Positions 7,997 to 16,862 of a stretch of 51,144 bases of DNA are shown piece by piece. This DNA comes from an archaeon (lineage in GTDB: Archaea > Thermoproteota > Nitrososphaeria > Nitrososphaerales > CADDZS01). Position 1 is the stretch's first letter. Every line of letters begins with the position of its first letter. The notes under the pieces were generated by a model, which was not told the origin of the DNA, did no database searches, and worked only from the letters and a program-made list of their open reading frames with translations. The stretch spans positions 1 through 51,144 of the forward strand of contig CADDZS010000003.1 of assembly GCA_902812485.1 (NCBI GenBank), given 5' to 3'. The position numbers and the translations under genes were made by a program.

Positions 7997-9556
7997 CTAT
8001 TTGCTGGAATCCATGTCCCGTACATTCTTGAATACCAGATACCCGACAGAGGCGACTGCAAGGACCAAGACGAAAGATACGGCCGCCAAGTCTATTCCCG
8101 TGTTCGAAATAGCGCCTATTCTCTCAAGCGACCACATCCCCACCTTTCCGTCTAAGAGCTTAGGAAGAATGTACGAAGCTAGCTGATAGTCCAAAATTGG
8201 AGGCGGGAATACAACCGGAGGAGTTGAATTGACCATAGCACCCATTCCACATGTGAATGAGCTTCCACAAAACAAAGCATAGAAAATTGCTTGGCTAATT
8301 TTCTTCCTTGAATTTTCTAAAACTACTGTGATTGGGATAACGAGGTAGGGTAGAGATGGAACGATAAACCGGGGCCCATATGAAGCTCCTCCAGACCAAT
8401 CGCTCCATGCAGAGTACGAAATGAAAATCGTAAGGAAAAAGGAAACAAAGAAAAGCCCATCCTGCCTGAACTCCTTTGATCCGAGTATCTTGTACAACCC
8501 GTACAGTCCGAGCACAAGAACAGGAGAAAATATCAAGAGCCCTCGATAGGGGCTGACCAAGTTGTACAACGCCGCATAACCAATATAGCCTAGATGAAAT
8601 CTCATCGCGAGTCCTCCGAGGCTCCTTTCGTTGGGGGAAGCAAATTTGTAAAATTCTTCTGGGAAAATGAAAGGACCTCCGAAATTGTAATAGTTGTATA
8701 GGAAAACAAGACACGGGCCCGACACGAGGAAGATAGATATCAAGAGTGGAAACCCCAACGATACATTGGATTTTTGAGCAGAGCGTCGACCTTTTGACGA
8801 GAAATAGACAAAGAGAGTCATAGGGAAAATTAGCAAAGTTGCCAGATAGTCTGTGAAAGAAGCTGCCCCGAGAAGGAGACCAGCTAGCGCTAGTTTGCTA
8901 ACTCCTCTCACCGATGTCTTCGCCTGTTTTTCCTTCAAGTAGCTTAAAGCAAAGAAGACGCTTGAAAGGGAAAGGAGCATGCTTGTGTCGTGAGGAAAGA
9001 TCACAACAGCAAAAGGCCATACCGAGGTGGCTAGCCCAAGTGTCAAGCCGCAGATCAGAGAAGGCTGACGCCTTGCATAGAAAAGACAAATTCTGTACGT
9101 AATATAGCATGCAATTGAAGCGCTCAACGCCACAAAGAACTCGAGCATTATGATTGCGTTCCCCTGAGGTTTTAGGGCATTCCCATCGAGGATGAACCCA
9201 ATTACAGAGAAAGGGAACCCTAAGAATTCAAGACCTGGAGCATATGTGTCAAAGTATTTGCCGTTGACGACAACAGTGTCGACGTTAGGGATTGTTCCAT
9301 TATAGATCGGATGAGAGATTGTTCCTAGATTGAAAGAATGATAAGACCACATAGAATATTGCGTAGCAAGGACATTGAATCCGTAGGTGTAGTCATAATA
9401 ACGGAGAGAGAAAGTGAAGGTGATTAGAGGAATAATAAATGCTAGGAATCCGTAGATCGAACCTGAATTGAAGAAATGCCTCTTATTCAGATTCTTCATT
9501 TGGTGCGGAAAATAATCGATTCTCGGTTCTTCTTTCGGTTTGGAAGTTGCTTGCAC
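7997..9556 (-). CDS. Polytopic membrane protein, GT-C glycosyltransferase-like
   Basis: 519 residues with roughly ten to twelve hydrophobic segments. After the first membrane segment there is an outward loop (YDYTYGFNVLATQYSMWSYH) with acidic residues, then YAPGLEFLG. Later comes WSDWSGGASYGPRFIVPSLP, a pattern seen in GT-C type mannosyltransferase-like proteins that use polyprenyl-linked sugars. A role in surface glycan or glycolipid synthesis is inference. It is out of place among ribosomal genes, is read against them and lies convergent with the PDCD5-like gene. The first ATG-like start in this frame was kept. Confidence 0.5.
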   Translation of the reverse strand: MQATSKPKEEPRIDYFPHQMKNLNKRHFFNSGSIYGFLAFIIPLITFTFSLRYYDYTYGFNVLATQYSMWSYHSFNLGTISHPIYNGTIPNVDTVVVNGKYFDTYAPGLEFLGFPFSVIGFILDGNALKPQGNAIIMLEFFVALSASIACYITYRICLFYARRQPSLICGLTLGLATSVWPFAVVIFPHDTSMLLSLSSVFFALSYLKEKQAKTSVRGVSKLALAGLLLGAASFTDYLATLLIFPMTLFVYFSSKGRRSAQKSNVSLGFPLLISIFLVSGPCLVFLYNYYNFGGPFIFPEEFYKFASPNERSLGGLAMRFHLGYIGYAALYNLVSPYRGLLIFSPVLVLGLYGLYKILGSKEFRQDGLFFVSFFLTIFISYSAWSDWSGGASYGPRFIVPSLPYLVIPITVVLENSRKKISQAIFYALFCGSSFTCGMGAMVNSTPPVVFPPPILDYQLASYILPKLLDGKVGMWSLERIGAISNTGIDLAAVSFVLVLAVASVGYLVFKNVRDMDSSK

Positions 9557-9796
9557 TAATCCAGACCTGAGCCTGCATAAAATGTAACGATAACTTCGAT
9601 CTTTCTAAGACTGATTTATCACTAAAGTATCAAACATCTAGCCAAATGTTCTTCATTCCTATGAGTTGACCGAAGGAAGAATGAAGGAAACTAGATTGGA
9701 CACATAGACGCAGATTTTTTTGCAAGATGTGAAATTTCTATCGCTTGGCGCACTTCATTGGTTGCCGCTTCGAAAAATCCACCAATTCACTAGTAA

Positions 9797-9822
9797 GGTA
9801 TTTATTGCATCTAGCAAATACC
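9797..9822. promoter_or_regulatory. Inverted repeat upstream of rpl22
   Basis: GGTATTT, twelve bases, AAATACC. The 7-bp arms are perfect. The element ends about 28 bp before the TTG start of uL22, which here must have its own promoter because uS19 is no longer upstream. The A/T-rich arms may include the TATA box, or the repeat may bind a regulator, or it may fold in the leader. Confidence 0.4.
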
Positions 9823-9850
9823 TCTCCTCTACACGTGTGTCAACTTCCCT

Positions 9851-10315
9851 TTGCCGCCTCTCTTTCGGTACAGCTTCCAGAGTTATGACCCTCTTCTGCA
9901 CATCAGAGCTAGCGGAAGAGAATTAGATGTTTCACCAAAGGCAGCCCGGGAAGTGTGTAAGGCAATAAAGGGAATGTTCCTCAAGGATGCAAAGAAGTAT
10001 CTCGAAGATGTTCAGCTGAAGAAGGCGGCAGTTCCTTTCAGAAGGTACAAGAGAAAGGGCGCTCACAGATCTGAGATTAGTGGTTTCCACACAGGAGCCT
10101 ATCCTAAGAAAGCCGCTGAAAAAGTCCTTCTTGTCCTTTCGAATCTTGAAGCAAACGCAGAGTTTAAAGGGCTGGATATAGACAGGTTGAAAATTATTCA
10201 TGCAGCAGCTCAGAGAGGAAGAGTGATCAAAGCCTACACTCCCAGAGCACAAGGTCGTTCTTCACCTTCATTCAATACTCTTGTTCACATCGAACTTGTT
10301 GCTACAGAATCTTAA
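9851..10315 (+). CDS. rpl22: 50S ribosomal protein uL22
   Basis: 154 residues from a TTG codon, giving an archaeal uL22 beginning (PPLFRYSFQ, then IRASGRELDVSPKAAREVCK). The conserved region HRSEISGFHTGAYPKKAA and the C-terminal hairpin AYTPRAQGRSSPSF that lines the exit tunnel are present. It is the first gene of the long plus-strand ribosomal operon. Elsewhere in archaea it follows uS19, so its 5' region here is new. Confidence 0.94.
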   Translation: MPPLFRYSFQSYDPLLHIRASGRELDVSPKAAREVCKAIKGMFLKDAKKYLEDVQLKKAAVPFRRYKRKGAHRSEISGFHTGAYPKKAAEKVLLVLSNLEANAEFKGLDIDRLKIIHAAAQRGRVIKAYTPRAQGRSSPSFNTLVHIELVATES

Positions 10316-10343
10316 ACCCCTAAACGGAGGCCTCGTTTGATTT

Positions 10344-11126
10344 TTGTCTTCGACCACGATTACCACTGTCAAGAAAGTAATGAACAAGTTCTCCAGAAAC
10401 GCTGAACTTGACGAATTCCTCGAACAGCAGCTGAAAGATGCTGGCTACGGAGGAGTAGATATTAGCACATCTCCAGTTGGCACGAGGATCACTTTGTACG
10501 TTCAGAGACCAGGGTTAGTCATAGGACGCCGAGGGATGGGAATCCGAGATCTCACAGAGAAACTTGAAAAGAAATTCATGCTTCCTAATCCTCAAATTTC
10601 CGTAGTTGAAGAACAAGCTCCCGAGCTCAACCCAAGAATCATGTGCTCAAGAATTGCACAGACGGTGGTTAGAGGGACAGCCTTTCGACGAGCTGCGATA
10701 TGGGCACTCAATTCAATGATGAACGCAGGAGCGATGGGAGCTGAAATCATCATTTCTGGTAAACTGAGAAGTGAGAGGGCTCACTTTGAGAAGTACACTG
10801 CTGGAGTGGTTCCCAAAAGTGGCGATACAGCAGAGAGATCTGTGAGGAAAGCCACGACTGACGTTCTTCTTAAAATGGGTCTATATGGTGTCAGAGTCAA
10901 AATTGCCATCAAGGACGCAATACCACCTGAAATAGAATTGAAAGAAGGAGTAACACCTGAATTACCGACCAGCGAAAAAAGTGAGGAATCAAAACAGCCA
11001 AAGGAAACATCAGAAGCAAAGGAAACAGCTGGGAGTGCGATTGAGGGTTTCTCGACATCAACCGCAGAAAAACAATCCGAGAAGATCGGTGTGACGGGAC
11101 AGCCGGAGGAGAAATCAATTCAATGA
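10344..11126 (+). CDS. rps3: 30S ribosomal protein uS3
   Basis: 260 residues from TTG, with GGAGG 14 bp upstream. A type II KH domain spans about residues 20-95, with GLVIGRRGMGIRDLTEKLEK as the GxxG loop region. The C-terminal domain follows (INGAEIIISGKL-like segment, then GVRVKIAIKDAIPPEIE). The last 50 residues are a Glu/Ser/Lys-rich disordered tail. The stop overlaps the uL29 start (ATGA). It forms part of the mRNA entry tunnel. Confidence 0.95.
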   Translation: MSSTTITTVKKVMNKFSRNAELDEFLEQQLKDAGYGGVDISTSPVGTRITLYVQRPGLVIGRRGMGIRDLTEKLEKKFMLPNPQISVVEEQAPELNPRIMCSRIAQTVVRGTAFRRAAIWALNSMMNAGAMGAEIIISGKLRSERAHFEKYTAGVVPKSGDTAERSVRKATTDVLLKMGLYGVRVKIAIKDAIPPEIELKEGVTPELPTSEKSEESKQPKETSEAKETAGSAIEGFSTSTAEKQSEKIGVTGQPEEKSIQ

Positions 11127-11341
11127 AGAAAATCAAGAGTAAGGAATTATCAGAGCTTTCAAGAGAGGATCTGATTAAGAGGCTAAATGATTTACGAACA
11201 GAACTTTCGAAACTTCGTTCTGCTGCTGCTCGAGGAACTTTGAAGAAGGAATTGGGCGAAATAAAATCTGTGAGGAGAAACATTGCACGGGTTTTGACGG
11301 TTATGAATCAGACGAACAAGAGAGAACAGAAAAAGGAGTAA
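11123..11341 (+). CDS. rpl29: 50S ribosomal protein uL29
   Basis: 72 residues. Two helices carry the uL29 pattern SKELSELSREDLIKRLNDLR and the basic KSVRRNIARVLTVMNQ. The ATG overlaps the uS3 stop by four bases, so translation is coupled. In many archaea an eIF1/SUI1 gene follows; here rnp1 comes next after 75 bp. Confidence 0.92.
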   Translation: MKKIKSKELSELSREDLIKRLNDLRTELSKLRSAAARGTLKKELGEIKSVRRNIARVLTVMNQTNKREQKKE

Positions 11342-11416
11342 AATGCTTTCCCTGTCGACTTCTATAAGGTTTGAATGTTTATGCCCCCACACACCCTTTC
11401 ACTTTGATCAGATCTA

Positions 11417-11749
11417 TTGCATTCGGAAGGAAATATCAAGGGCTTGGGTAAAATCAGAATGAGAGTACCGGTGTTTACAGGAATGTTGATCGGTAACTTG
11501 ATAGAAATAGTCGACTCTAAAGACCCCACTCTTCTCGGAAGAAGCGGCCTAGTACTGGGGGAGACAAAACAAACAATTCTTTTGCAGGAAGTCGTGAGAG
11601 GGGTTAGTCGGAATTCTCACGAGGAAAGGCGTTTAACAATTCCAAAGAAAGCTGTCACAATCAGGTTATTGTCAAACAGTTCTCCTCAAACTACCATTTT
11701 ACGGGGTAATGAAATTCTGGGGGCACCGCAAGAAAGAATCAAAGGATAG
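11417..11749 (+). CDS. rnp1: Ribonuclease P protein component 1 (Rpp29/Pop4)
   Basis: 110 residues with the Sm-like barrel of archaeal Rpp29: LIGNLIEIVDSKDPTLLGRS, GLVLGETKQTILLQ, then a basic strand and IRLLSNSS. It partners RNase P RNA (with Rpp21) in tRNA 5' processing. Its place between uL29 and uS17 is the usual archaeal one. The start is a TTG with no strong ribosome-binding site; a later in-frame ATG at about 11459 is an alternative. Confidence 0.85.
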   Translation: MHSEGNIKGLGKIRMRVPVFTGMLIGNLIEIVDSKDPTLLGRSGLVLGETKQTILLQEVVRGVSRNSHEERRLTIPKKAVTIRLLSNSSPQTTILRGNEILGAPQERIKG

Positions 11750-11801
11750 TGTTTAGATTTAACAAATTACGTTTGGAGATGTAAAGGAGGAAAAGGAACA
11801 T

Positions 11802-12164
11802 ATGGCTGAGTCGAGGAATATCGGTCTTGATGTTAGAGCCCCAGACAAAGCATGTGAGGATATCAACTGTCCCTTTCATGGCAAGCTATCACTGAGGGGC
11901 AAACTTTTGACCGGACGGACCGTAAGCGTATCAGCAAAGAACATGGCAGTGATTGAGCGAGAATCGTTTCAATACAATCCGAAATACATGAGATACTTGA
12001 AGAAACGCTCAAAAGTTCACGCCCATCTTCCTCCATGTCTTGATAATATCGGAGTCGGCGACACTGTACTAGTTGCTGAAACTAGACCACTTGCAAAGAC
12101 AGTGTCATTTGTAGTGGTCGCTAAGCAATCAGATTTGAGAAAGACAATACTCACAAATCCGTAA
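11802..12164 (+). CDS. rps17: 30S ribosomal protein uS17
   Basis: 120 residues. The beginning RNIGLDVRAPDKACEDINCP and the following LSLRGKLLTGRTVSVSA-type strand are archaeal uS17 hallmarks. The OB-fold core contains RYLKKRSKVHAHLPPC and GDTVLVAETRPLAKTVSFV. AAAGGAGG lies just upstream of the ATG. It binds the body of the small subunit. Confidence 0.95.
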   Translation: MAESRNIGLDVRAPDKACEDINCPFHGKLSLRGKLLTGRTVSVSAKNMAVIERESFQYNPKYMRYLKKRSKVHAHLPPCLDNIGVGDTVLVAETRPLAKTVSFVVVAKQSDLRKTILTNP

Positions 12165-12236
12165 GAGCATATGAACAGCAAGAGGAAGACCAGTTTTCAA
12201 CGGCTACAAAAAAAAGAGCGGTGATCCAAGCATTTC

Positions 12237-12671
12237 ATGTCGAGCAAATCAAGAGCAGTATCCGCAAAGGGAGTTTCAGAATTCAAGCTCTACATCACGA
12301 GGGCCGTTCCAGTCAACTCCATTATCACATGCGCGGATAATACTGGAGCAAAGACACTAAGGGTTGTGAATGTAACAAGATATCATGGAAGACTCAAACG
12401 AGTTCCAAGCTCATCGGTGGGAGATCATGTGACCGTGGTTGTGAAGAGGGGGCCTCCGGAGCTAAGGAAACAGACATATGGTGCTGTTATTATCAGGCAA
12501 AAGTACCCTGTCAGAAGGCCCAGTGGGCAGCGAGTAGTATTCGAGGATAATGCCGCGGTGATCATAACTCCCGAAGGGGATATGAAGGGAACCGACATTA
12601 AGGGACCGGTTGCATCAGAGGCAGCTGAAAGATGGCCTAGAATTGCAAACTTGGCTACTATGATCGTTTAG
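12237..12671 (+). CDS. rpl14: 50S ribosomal protein uL14
   Basis: 144 residues with the uL14 signature: ITCADNTGAKTLRVVNV, VKRGPPELRKQTYGAVIIRQ and FEDNAAVIITPEGDMKGTDI. It contacts the 3' region of 23S rRNA and the factor-binding side of the subunit. The ATG start gives a short basic extension before the core. Confidence 0.95.
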   Translation: MSSKSRAVSAKGVSEFKLYITRAVPVNSIITCADNTGAKTLRVVNVTRYHGRLKRVPSSSVGDHVTVVVKRGPPELRKQTYGAVIIRQKYPVRRPSGQRVVFEDNAAVIITPEGDMKGTDIKGPVASEAAERWPRIANLATMIV

Positions 12672-12712
12672 TAGTTTTCCGAGCGAAAGAGTGAGAGTAT
12701 TCTGTTTGTAAA

Positions 12713-13111
12713 GTGGCGCGTGAGTTTCGAGAATCCATGAAAATTAGAAATTTCCCTTCATCAAAACCTGGTAAGGTAAGAAAGTATTCCTTCACTGCGC
12801 CTCTGCATATGGTAAATTCTAGAAATGCAAAGGCTGCACTCTCAAGTGACATGAAAGTAAAATACGCTAGAAGCACCGTGAGAGTGAGACCAGGTGACAG
12901 TGTGAAACTCATCAAAGGAGAGTACTCTGGTATAGAAGGAAAGATTCAGAAGGTATACCCAAAGGAAGGAAGGGTGACTATTGAGGGCATCACACGAGAA
13001 AAGATAGCTGGAGGCACTACACCTGTCAAAATTGCTATACCGAACCTTATAGTTACAAATTTGAACTTGGATGACAAATGGAGAAGAGAGAAGCTTGAGG
13101 GAAGGAAATAG
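12713..13111 (+). CDS. rpl24: 50S ribosomal protein uL24
   Basis: 132 residues from GTG; an ATG at 12737 would give a start nearer to the family norm. The KOW motif is clear (VRPGDSVKLIKGEYSGIEGK at about 56-75), preceded by RKYSFTAPLHMVNS, the archaeal N-terminal pattern. It is an early assembly protein near the exit tunnel. Confidence 0.93.
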   Translation: MAREFRESMKIRNFPSSKPGKVRKYSFTAPLHMVNSRNAKAALSSDMKVKYARSTVRVRPGDSVKLIKGEYSGIEGKIQKVYPKEGRVTIEGITREKIAGGTTPVKIAIPNLIVTNLNLDDKWRREKLEGRK

Positions 13112-13161
13112 CTTCGAATTGATGATGAGTCCTCGAAGTTGACTCGAGATGATCAATTACC

Positions 13162-13917
13162 ATGGCTAGAAAATCAGGGAGTTTAAGGACTAAGAGATCA
13201 GCAGCTCCTTCGTTTTGGAAGATTCCTAGAAAGGAGAAGCGATTCGTTCCTCAGACGGAACCAGGCCCGCATCCGAAGGCATTCAGCTACCCGGTTCTGG
13301 TGTTGCTGAGGGATGTCCTCGGGCTGGTGAGAACTAGAAAGGAGGGACTACTCGTTCTTAATGACGGCAAAATAACAGTTGATGGACGACCTGTAAAATC
13401 TGCGGGTTTCCCAGTTGGACTGATGGATATCCTAGAAATTTCAAGCGCCGGAAAGTTGTATCGGATTGTTCCGGACAGGTCAGGACTTACTCCAGTTGAG
13501 GCAAGTTCCTCTGAAAGAAGTTTGAAAATATGTCAGGTCAGATCAAAGAGAGCAATTTCGACGGACAAGTTTGTATATGGATTACATGATGGGCGGAGCA
13601 TCATTTTAGAAAAGAACGGGGGCACGAGCTTGAAGCCTGGAGACTCTTGCATCATAGAGGTTCCGGGGCAGAAACTTCAGTCTTCGTTTCGTCTAGGTCC
13701 GTCCGAACTTGCACTTATCTTGAAAGGCGATCGTTCAGGAGAGATTGTAACAGTCGAAGGGCTAAAGGAAGGTACATTCTCAAGAGCTCCAATTGCAAGC
13801 GTGACCCTGTCGGATGGCAGTTCTTCTGAAATCCCCACTTCAATTCTATTGCCTCTCGGCAAGGAATTACCTCCTCTCACTATTAGTAAAGTGGCAAAGA
13901 GAAGTGTATTGGCTTGA
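13162..13917 (+). CDS. rps4e: 30S ribosomal protein eS4
   Basis: 251 residues. The N-terminus (RTKRSAAPSFWKIPRKEKRF, then PGPHPK) is diagnostic for archaeal eS4. An S4-like RNA-binding domain follows (LVRTRKEGLLVLNDGKITVDG), then a central domain and a KOW-like region near ILKGDRSGEIVTVEG. The ATG lies 50 bp after uL24, and the gene sits in its usual place before uL5. Confidence 0.94.
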   Translation: MARKSGSLRTKRSAAPSFWKIPRKEKRFVPQTEPGPHPKAFSYPVLVLLRDVLGLVRTRKEGLLVLNDGKITVDGRPVKSAGFPVGLMDILEISSAGKLYRIVPDRSGLTPVEASSSERSLKICQVRSKRAISTDKFVYGLHDGRSIILEKNGGTSLKPGDSCIIEVPGQKLQSSFRLGPSELALILKGDRSGEIVTVEGLKEGTFSRAPIASVTLSDGSSSEIPTSILLPLGKELPPLTISKVAKRSVLA

Positions 13918-13988
13918 CATCAAGCCTTAATTGTGCACTGCTCCCATGACTTGTAATCTAGGAATTCTCTCAACAGTGAGTTACACCA

Positions 13989-14546
13989 ATGCAAGCATCA
14001 GCAGTCGTTGCCGTCAACGAGCCCCCAACGACAAGCGCGGAAAATGGCATGAAGGACTGTAGGATCGGTAAGGTTGTGCTAAACATAGGAGTTGGTCGCT
14101 CTGGAGAAGCAATAGAACGCGCAAGACGAGTCTTAGAGGACCTTACAGGGCAAAGGGCGAGTTCAAGAAGTGCGAGGAAGAGCATTAGGGATTTCGGCAT
14201 TCACAAAGGAGAGCCCATAGGGATAGTTGTGACTTTAAGAGGACAGAAGGCGTTTGAGATTCTGAAGCTTTTGCTTAAGGCAAGGGAGAACAGAATTCCT
14301 GAGAGTTCGTTCGATAAATTCGGCAACTGTTCATTCGGCATAAAGGAACATATCGAGATACCGGGTGTAAGATACAGCCCGGAGATTGGAATTTTCGGCA
14401 TGAACGTCTCTACGGTACTTGAGAGACCCGGCTACAGAGTTGCGAGAAGATTGAGAAACCGATCAAAGATAGGCAAGCATCACAGAGTCACAAAGGAAGA
14501 AGCAATTTCTTTTTTCAAAAATAACTTTTCGGTTGAGGTGGTCTAG
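13989..14546 (+). CDS. rpl5: 50S ribosomal protein uL5
   Basis: 185 residues. The core has VVLNIGVGRSGEAIERARRV, the KSIRDFGIHKGEPIGIVVTL loop and FGIKEHIEIPGVRYSPEIGI. It binds 5S rRNA and contacts the P-site tRNA. About 20 residues precede the core from the ATG at 13989. The gene ends six bases before the uS14 start. Confidence 0.95.
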   Translation: MQASAVVAVNEPPTTSAENGMKDCRIGKVVLNIGVGRSGEAIERARRVLEDLTGQRASSRSARKSIRDFGIHKGEPIGIVVTLRGQKAFEILKLLLKARENRIPESSFDKFGNCSFGIKEHIEIPGVRYSPEIGIFGMNVSTVLERPGYRVARRLRNRSKIGKHHRVTKEEAISFFKNNFSVEVV

Positions 14547-14552
14547 GAAAAG

Positions 14553-14717
14553 TTGCCTAAGGAAAGACATGGAAAGCCCCGAAAGTTTGGGAAGGGCTCA
14601 AGATGGTGCCGACGCTGTGGTCAATATGGTGCTTTGATCCAAAAATACAATCTGATGCTTTGTAGGCAATGTTTTAGAGAATTTGCAACCAAGCTTGGCT
14701 TCAAAAAATACGAATAG
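14553..14717 (+). CDS. rps14: 30S ribosomal protein uS14, zinc-binding form
   Basis: 54 residues from [20 protein letters not shown], then cysteines at 19 and 22 (CRRC) and at 37 and 40 (CRQC), which form the zinc site, and an end in [11 protein letters not shown]. This is the short zinc-containing uS14 found in archaea. It follows uL5 by six bases and precedes uS8, the usual order. A T-rich stretch separates it from uS8. Confidence 0.95.
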   Translation: MPKERHGKPRKFGKGSRWCRRCGQYGALIQKYNLMLCRQCFREFATKLGFKKYE

Positions 14718-14755
14718 AATCTTTTTTTGTTTTTTCAGCGGGTGATTTCATTCGA

Positions 14756-15148
14756 ATGCCGTCAAACAATGTATTAGCAAATCTGTTTTCGACGATTTAC
14801 AACAATGAAGTGAGGAACAAGAAGGATTGCCTTGTAGTGCCTGCGTCGAAACTTGGTTCGGCTGTTCTTCGTTCCATGCAGAAAAACAAGTACATTGGTG
14901 AGTTTGAGTTCATCGATGATGGCATAGCTGGTAAATTCAAGATCCAGCTCTTGGGAAGGATAAACAGGTGTGGAGTTATCTCCCCGAGATACAGTGTTAA
15001 GAAGAACGAGTTCATCAGGTGGGAAAGACAGTTCCTTCCCGCAGTTGGCGTTGGCATCTTGATCGTTTCTACTCCAGACGGCGTTATGTCGCATATCGAA
15101 GCTCAAGAGAAAGGTGTCGGAGGTAGACTAGTTGGATATGTCTATTGA
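14756..15148 (+). CDS. rps8: 30S ribosomal protein uS8
   Basis: 130 residues from ATG. The N-terminal domain contains NVLANLFSTIYNNEVRNK and the C-terminal domain ends with the family motif region VSTPDGVMSHIEAQEKGVGG. It binds helix 21 of 16S rRNA and may autoregulate this operon, as known for bacterial spc. Its end overlaps the uL6 start. Confidence 0.94.
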   Translation: MPSNNVLANLFSTIYNNEVRNKKDCLVVPASKLGSAVLRSMQKNKYIGEFEFIDDGIAGKFKIQLLGRINRCGVISPRYSVKKNEFIRWERQFLPAVGVGILIVSTPDGVMSHIEAQEKGVGGRLVGYVY

Positions 15149-15707
15149 ACAATCTCAATATGTTTCGAAGAAGCGTCAAACGCTTGTTGAGGAAGTAACT
15201 TTACCGCAAGGCGTGAGCGCCGAGTTGAAAGATGGTATTATGACTATAACTGGTCCTCTTGGAAAAGTTTCAGAGGATTTCTCAAAGATTCCTGTTGAGC
15301 TTAAGGTTGAGGCTGGTAAGGTTCAGATTTCGACTGTGGGGGCGAGAAGAAAGAATCAATCAGTTATCAAGACTGCCGGCTCTATCATCAAAAACGCCAT
15401 TCACGGAGTCACAAAAGGTTACGAGTACAGGTTGAAAGTAATTTTTGCTCATTTTCCTATGGCCGTCAAGGTGCAGGGAAAGCAGGTGCTGATTGAGAAT
15501 TTCTACGGGGAAAGATCTCCAAGGGTTGCAGACATTGTTGGTGACTGCAAAGTGGAGGTTCAAGGGGAAGACATCAAAGTGACTGGCCCATCTATCAAAG
15601 ATGTTGGACAGACAGCTGCCAACATAGAACAAGCAACGACTGTAAAAAGAAAGGATCAGAGAGTTTTCTTGGATGGTGTTTATGTCTATGAGCGAATCCG
15701 TCGCTAG
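15138..15707 (+). CDS. rpl6: 50S ribosomal protein uL6
   Basis: About 189 residues from the ATG giving MSIEQSQYV; a TTG six bases upstream is possible. Two uL6 domains are present ([20 protein letters not shown], and later [20 protein letters not shown]). The gene ends [14 protein letters not shown], as in archaeal uL6. It sits beside the GTPase centre. It overlaps uS8 by 11 bp and eL32 at its 3' end. Confidence 0.94.
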   Translation: MSIEQSQYVSKKRQTLVEEVTLPQGVSAELKDGIMTITGPLGKVSEDFSKIPVELKVEAGKVQISTVGARRKNQSVIKTAGSIIKNAIHGVTKGYEYRLKVIFAHFPMAVKVQGKQVLIENFYGERSPRVADIVGDCKVEVQGEDIKVTGPSIKDVGQTAANIEQATTVKRKDQRVFLDGVYVYERIRR

Positions 15708-16299
15708 AAGAGCTTCCCCGACGCAAGAGGAGTTGGGAAGCGAGGGCCGTCTTTCGAGACTTTGGGCCCTAAAGAATGCGATGAAGTCTAAGAAGCCCAG
15801 ATTCAGGAGGCAAGAATCATGGCGGTATGTGAGGATTCATGAGGCCTGGCGCAAACCGAAGGGAATAGATAGTCACATGAGGCTTTCCGTTAAGGGATGG
15901 CCTCCTCTTGTAAAGGTCGGATACCGCTTGCCAAAAGCAGTTCGTGGACTACATCCTTCAGGTTTAAAGGAGGTGCTTGTTCACAATGTCAAAGAACTTG
16001 AAAAGATTTCGCCCGATAAAGAAGTCGCAAGGATTGCCAGTACTGTAGGAAAGAAAAAGAGAATCGAAATCGCAAGAAGGGCAAAAGAGCTTGGCATAAA
16101 GTTGCTCAATGCGCGGGGTGTGCTGCGTCAGGTTAAGGGCGAATCGGAAGAAGGGATCAAAGCAGAAGCGGAGGAGAAAGAGGAAGAACAGAGCATTCGA
16201 AGTGAGGCAGACGAAAGCTCTGAGCCCGAGAAGGTAGAATCGGGTCTGCAAACGCAAGATGATGAACAATCTCAAAGCGCTACCGAAGGCAAATCTTGA
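15673..16299 (+). CDS. rpl32e: 50S ribosomal protein eL32 with acidic tail
   Basis: Up to 208 residues; three in-frame ATG codons (15673, 15682, 15688) all overlap the end of rpl6 and the last gives MSESVARR. The core is eL32: [32 protein letters not shown] and [20 protein letters not shown]. The last 55 or so residues are a Glu/Ser-rich tail of low complexity that is not part of the family core and is probably disordered. Confidence 0.93.
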   Translation: MVFMSMSESVARRASPTQEELGSEGRLSRLWALKNAMKSKKPRFRRQESWRYVRIHEAWRKPKGIDSHMRLSVKGWPPLVKVGYRLPKAVRGLHPSGLKEVLVHNVKELEKISPDKEVARIASTVGKKKRIEIARRAKELGIKLLNARGVLRQVKGESEEGIKAEAEEKEEEQSIRSEADESSEPEKVESGLQTQDDEQSQSATEGKS

Positions 16300-16330
16300 G
16301 ATTTGAGTGAACTCTAAATCAAGTAAATGA

Positions 16331-16792
16331 GTGAATCAGAAAGCCATGGTTGACTTGAGTAGTAAGCGTAGGATGGCTGCCGAAGTCCTTGGGGTTGGCA
16401 GGTCTAGAATAAGACTTGATCCCGAGGCGACAGAGCAACTTCAAGACGCTATAACAAGAGAAAGCATCCGTGGATGGATATCTGCAGGTCTTATTGGAGC
16501 GAAGCCTGCTCGAGGTAACTCTAGAGGAAGAGTTAGGCAGAGGAGATACAAGGCAAAACTGCGCGGCAAGGGTCAAGGCTCAAAAAAGGGGGCAAGGGGT
16601 GCAAGGGTGGGAAAGAAGAAGCTCTGGGTGGCTCAAGTCAGGATGTTACGTCACAGGCTGAAAGTTGCAAGAGACAGAGGTTTGATTACGAACCAACAGT
16701 TCAAAATTCTTTATCCCAAAGTCAAAGGCGGAGAGATCCGAACAAGAAAGCGTCTAGAAGAAGAGATGTCATCGTTTAGGGGAAGACTGTAG
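16331..16792 (+). CDS. rpl19e: 50S ribosomal protein eL19
   Basis: 153 residues from GTG; the ATG at 16346 gives MVDLSSKRRMAAEVLGVG, the usual family beginning, and is the likelier start. The long basic helix and the RIRQRRY-type segment, KLRGKGQGSKKGARGARVGK and WVAQVRMLRHRLK, are typical of archaeal eL19. It bridges the two subunits at the exit side. Confidence 0.94.
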   Translation: MNQKAMVDLSSKRRMAAEVLGVGRSRIRLDPEATEQLQDAITRESIRGWISAGLIGAKPARGNSRGRVRQRRYKAKLRGKGQGSKKGARGARVGKKKLWVAQVRMLRHRLKVARDRGLITNQQFKILYPKVKGGEIRTRKRLEEEMSSFRGRL

Positions 16793-16862
16793 GCTAGCGA
16801 CAGAAGAAGAAGAAGAAACTGCGAGAAGGATCTAGAACCAAAAAAGGTGTAAGCTAAGAGGA

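Noticed and set aside
7887-8186. 99-codon frame starting MGKKTKKQRN, at first sight like a small ribosomal protein
   Set aside because: The sequence turns into a serine run and then reads antisense through the GT-C-like gene; it does not match eL39 or another small family.
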